DNA of 64,000 nt from Venturia oleaginea (taxonomy: Eukaryota; Ascomycota; Dothideomycetes; Venturiales; Venturiaceae): positions 1,178,001 through 1,242,000 of the forward strand of contig JABMLP010000008.1 in NCBI GenBank assembly GCA_013176395.1, written 5' to 3'. Position numbers and translations under genes: made by a program. Positions 61,322-64,000 of this stretch are shown one piece after another (position 1 is the first letter of the stretch; the number at the start of each line of letters is the position of its first letter). The notes below the pieces were generated by a model that worked only from the letters and a program-made list of their open reading frames with translations, searched no databases and had not been told where the DNA came from.

Positions 61322-61417
61322 TATATTCCTGTCGCGACAGCCTTCCAACAGCTTGCGATGCAGTAAACCGGCCTTGTACTTCGGATTGTCGACCCTGAAG
61401 AAAATTATTCACCGCCA

Positions 61418-62573
61418 ATGGCGATAGTCAGCTCCCCTTCGCCCAACCTCTCTCCCAAGATCTCCTTCCACAGCCATGACCGCTCCTACGTAGGCCTCCG
61501 TCGCTTCAATTCGACTTCCACTCGCAACAGCCATGTATCGACGTCCCCGGCTGATGCCTCATTCCATCAAACCCCCACCCATCCTTCGCGCTCTCCTGCT
61601 ATTCCACCCGCAACCGCTATGAAGACGACCATGGACACTGAGAAGGCGACTATCGACGCAGGCACCCAGTACACGCCAGAACACTTCCCTCCGACAGATC
61701 GCCGCGCCATCAACAACAATACTCTCTCACCGTCCATTATTGATACAAGAATGAGCGAACGCACACCATCTATCAAGCAAGAGAAGGAGCCTGCTTCTGG
61801 CATTACACATAGCACATCGCCTGAGCCAAGGTTGAAAGTCGAGCCTCAACCTCGCATTACAAACGATCCTCCCGTCAACGGCCAAGGTACCGGCCGTAAC
61901 GGAGCAAGTTCCGCTTCTCAATCTGAAATCGAATCCCCTTCGAAAAGGGCGAGAGGACCCGATATAGCAAGGAAGGTCTTGCCTCGAGATTACATGAAGT
62001 GCAACGTCAGGGACCTTGGACACATCATAGCGGACATGCTTCAGGAAATCGTGCAAATCAACGATAAACGGACTTTAAACAACAACGCCCTCACGCGATT
62101 TCACTCTAGGTATGTAGATCGGACATTGGACGCGGCGAGCGCTGGGATAGAAGCTAACGAGAGTGGTAAATAGAGCTCCCCCAACTATCTCCATTCACGA
62201 CTATCTCAATCGTATTATTATTCACGCTACGCCATCTGAGCCCATTCTTCTCTCAGTGGTATACTGGATTGACCGATTGTGTGCTCTGTACCCCCATTTC
62301 AACATCAGTTCGCTGACAGTCCATCGCTACCTCATTACTGCTACAACTGTGGCTGCCAAGGGTCTCAGTGACAGCTTCTGGACCAACAGCACATACTCCC
62401 GTGTTGGTGGTGTCACTCTCAAGGAGCTAGCATTACTGGAGCTGGAGTTTCTGGAACGGATGGATTGGAAGATCATACCACCGGCAGACGTTCTAGTGCA
62501 ATACTACGAAAACTTAGTGGACAGAAGCAAGGGTTACGTAATGCAGGAAGAGTACGTCAAAGAAAAGACGTGA
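61418..62573 (+). CDS. pho80: PHO80/PREG-type cyclin
   Basis: Partner cyclin of the Pho85-type kinase, which represses the phosphate-starvation response by phosphorylating the transcription factor (Pho4; NUC-1 in Neurospora). Exons 61418-62109 and 62174-62573 give 363 residues. The N-terminal about 185 residues are Ser/Thr/Pro-rich and disordered. The cyclin box starts at about residue 190 (VLPRDYMKCNVRDLGHIIAD) and runs through TRFHSR, split by the intron, then APPTISIHDYLNRI, ILLSVVYWIDRLCALYPHF, LTVHRYLITATTVAAKGLSD, and SRVGGVTLKELALLELEFL. This is the classic PHO80-family signature. A GTACGT donor near 62553 could lead to a further exon, so the final YVKEKT may not be the true end. Confidence 0.92.
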
Positions 62574-62641
62574 GGTGATTAAGCTGTTTTGGACTTTTGG
62601 GGTCTCGCCCATACGAGCTTTCAGCATAGCTTGAATTAACA

Positions 62642-63555
62642 ATGAACAGCTTCTGTCAATCGGAGCTGTTCGGTGTTTTTACAAGCTTGCTAATAGAATT
62701 CAGTGGTGAACCGCCTGCAGCGACAAATACTACATCGCTGTCGGTCTCGAGGAACGCCGCATTACCACCCGAGAGTTCTTTCCTTCTGCTACGGCCTGCA
62801 GTGACAGATACTACATCGCTGTCCATTCCGAGCAATGCCGGAGTACTAGCTGGACCCGAGACTCGTTACTTTCTGCTACCTGCGGAAATTGCAGCCAAGG
62901 TACAGGCGTTTGATGCTACACCGCCGACTGTCCCGAGTAACACCTCATTACTAGCTGGGCTTACATATCAAACCCATCCCTCTTATGTGAGCATGGCATC
63001 CAGGCTCCAAGCGTTCGGAACTCATCACCTTGATCATGAGGTACACCTCCAGAAACAATACAACTTCGCACCCCTGCTAATCTGCAGTTCATATGGCATC
63101 ATTTGCTCTCAGATCAAACCACAGGCCGGCAACACCGCGATCGCCCTGGAAATCTCTGGCTCACTACCGCATGCCAGAAATGGCATCATGGAACCAAATT
63201 TCTCAAGCTTGAAGTGTTCCGCAAAATTGAAAATCAGAGTGCAAGCTCCTCCAGCATTGTAACGAGGTGGATGAAGAAGGTCGGGTTTGCTCTAATTGGA
63301 GTTAGCGAGATGATGCTTGATCGGGCTTATTACTCCCCGGAGGCTGTTCGTATGTGGATGCAGGAGGCGTTTGGACCAATATCGGTATATCAGTTCTACG
63401 CGCTAGTGGACGATGCTCCTGTGGACGATGCTCCTGTGGACAATTCTCCTCAAGCTCCGGTTAAGCGTTCTCTGGATGTACCTTTTGGCGCATTCCTTGA
63501 AGTTTTCCAGGTGGGGAAACAATACGGTCCCTCTGAGATGGCCGACAAAGAATGA
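62642..63555 (+). CDS. Unrecognised two-exon gene with internal repeats
   Basis: Exons 62642-63040 and 63088-63555, joined by a 47-nt GT-AG intron, give 288 residues; without splicing the frames do not connect. The N-terminal half carries two or three copies of a TTSLSIPSNAGVLAG-like unit, with near-identical DNA over about 38 bases at 62718 and 62799. Between and after these are segments such as RYFLLPAEIAAKVQAFDATP. The C-terminal half is charged and helical (MKKVGFALIGVSEMMLDRAY, AVRMWMQEAFG) with a 15-bp tandem repeat coding for VDDAP three times. There is no signal peptide and no known domain. It begins 68 bases after the cyclin stop, on the same strand, so an alternative is that it is spliced to the cyclin gene. 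Confidence 0.5.
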
Positions 63556-64000
63556 TTTGCGGTACATGATAGATGAATGAAGAGGTTGAGGGTCTATGTC
63601 AAACAAGTCGTCGTTAGAAAGGGAGAAGCATCGTTCGCTACGAATTGATATGATATAGAGGTAGTCCATTGATAAAATTCAAGTTCACCAGCAGTCAATT
63701 TGCTCCATTCAAGCGAAAATCGAATTTGCTGACTTTCAGTTCCTACTCTGACCTAAGAATTCAGGAGTATGGCTGTCTGATGGTGGTCTCTTGATACGCA
63801 ACGATCCCGATAGATTTTTGGCGTTTTTTAGTTCAAGACATGCCAGAAATGTCTTCGATATCGATCTCAAATTTAGTGTTACGGTTTATCCTGAAACTCT
63901 TTTGTAGAAGGCTCTTGCATTGCTCGCCGTGGGAGGATAAGGGACATGATGAATCGAAGGACTTCCATGCCAATCTTCATGCTCATGCTATATGTTGGAC
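63556..64000. other. Right edge, no gene seen
   Basis: The only notable feature is the single arm related to the 20.5-kb hairpin, at about 63841-63868. Otherwise nothing is recognised. Confidence 0.5.

Larger units (their letters stand above)
59167..61417. other. Gene-poor region with small repeats upstream of the cyclin gene
   Basis: No gene is recognised in 2.2 kb. It contains a 17-base palindrome (59546-59562) with a neighbouring half copy, a 22-base direct repeat at 60643 and 60989, and an 18-base tandem repeat at 61270-61321 close to the cyclin start. T-rich and C/T-rich tracts before 61200 may belong to the cyclin promoter. Confidence 0.5.

Overview
The window looks like nuclear DNA of a filamentous ascomycete (Pezizomycotina, with a flavour closest to Leotiomycetes; the class is an inference). 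The genes are split by short introns of about 45-80 nt with GTAWGT-like donors and YAG acceptors. The housekeeping genes have fungal architectures, and the repeats are typical fungal transposons (a Tad-like LINE, pogo/Fot1-like elements and a Tc1/mariner-like element). Reconstructing introns by hand gave frame-consistent models for all housekeeping genes; every exon sum is divisible by three.

Layout. 1-5 kb: two decayed minus-strand genes and a minus-strand F-box-like gene. 6.3-7.2 kb: 20S proteasome alpha-5 (PUP2). 8.3-10.3 kb: a DUF3176-type membrane protein gene broken by in-frame stops. 12-17.5 kb: a nearly complete minus-strand LINE (gag-like ORF1, then endonuclease/RT/RNase H ORF2). 18.0-20.0 kb: plasma-membrane Na+/H+ antiporter. 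20.9-23.1 kb: GH85 endo-beta-N-acetylglucosaminidase. 24.0-28.4 kb: EDC4/Ge-1-like decapping scaffold. 30.0-33.3 kb: large AT-hook-like nuclear protein. 34.3-36.2 kb (minus): four-TM protein with a long Ser/Pro tail. 38.46-40.31 kb: pogo/Fot1-like transposon copy 1. 41.1-42.8 kb: F-box protein. 44.9-45.7 kb (minus): cytochrome c oxidase subunit IV family (COX5). 47.1-48.6 kb: GAPDH. 50.0-52.9 kb: class II histone deacetylase HDA1. 53.54-54.94 kb: Tc1/mariner-like transposon with perfect 54-bp inverted repeats. 55.9-57.2 kb: a broken gene for a Ser-rich cupredoxin-like surface protein. 57.36-59.16 kb: pogo/Fot1-like copy 2. 61.4-62.6 kb: PHO80/PREG-type cyclin. 62.6-63.6 kb: an unrecognised two-exon gene with internal repeats.

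The housekeeping genes (proteolysis, ion homeostasis, glycan turnover, mRNA decapping, respiration, glycolysis, chromatin, phosphate signalling) are functionally unrelated, as expected for a eukaryotic chromosome; no biosynthetic cluster or operon-like system is visible. The intervals between them collect transposons and dying genes. The strongest unexpected signal is the pair of pogo/Fot1-like elements. Their catalytic and zinc-knuckle parts are nearly identical, but the DNA-binding N-terminus and the terminal inverted repeats differ sharply, suggesting a mosaic in which the DNA-recognition module and its target ends changed together. Several lesions (a TAA in the LINE and a TAG in the mariner-like transposase) are the kind of CpA-to-TpA change made by repeat-induced point mutation. 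No tRNA, rRNA or CRISPR array was found.
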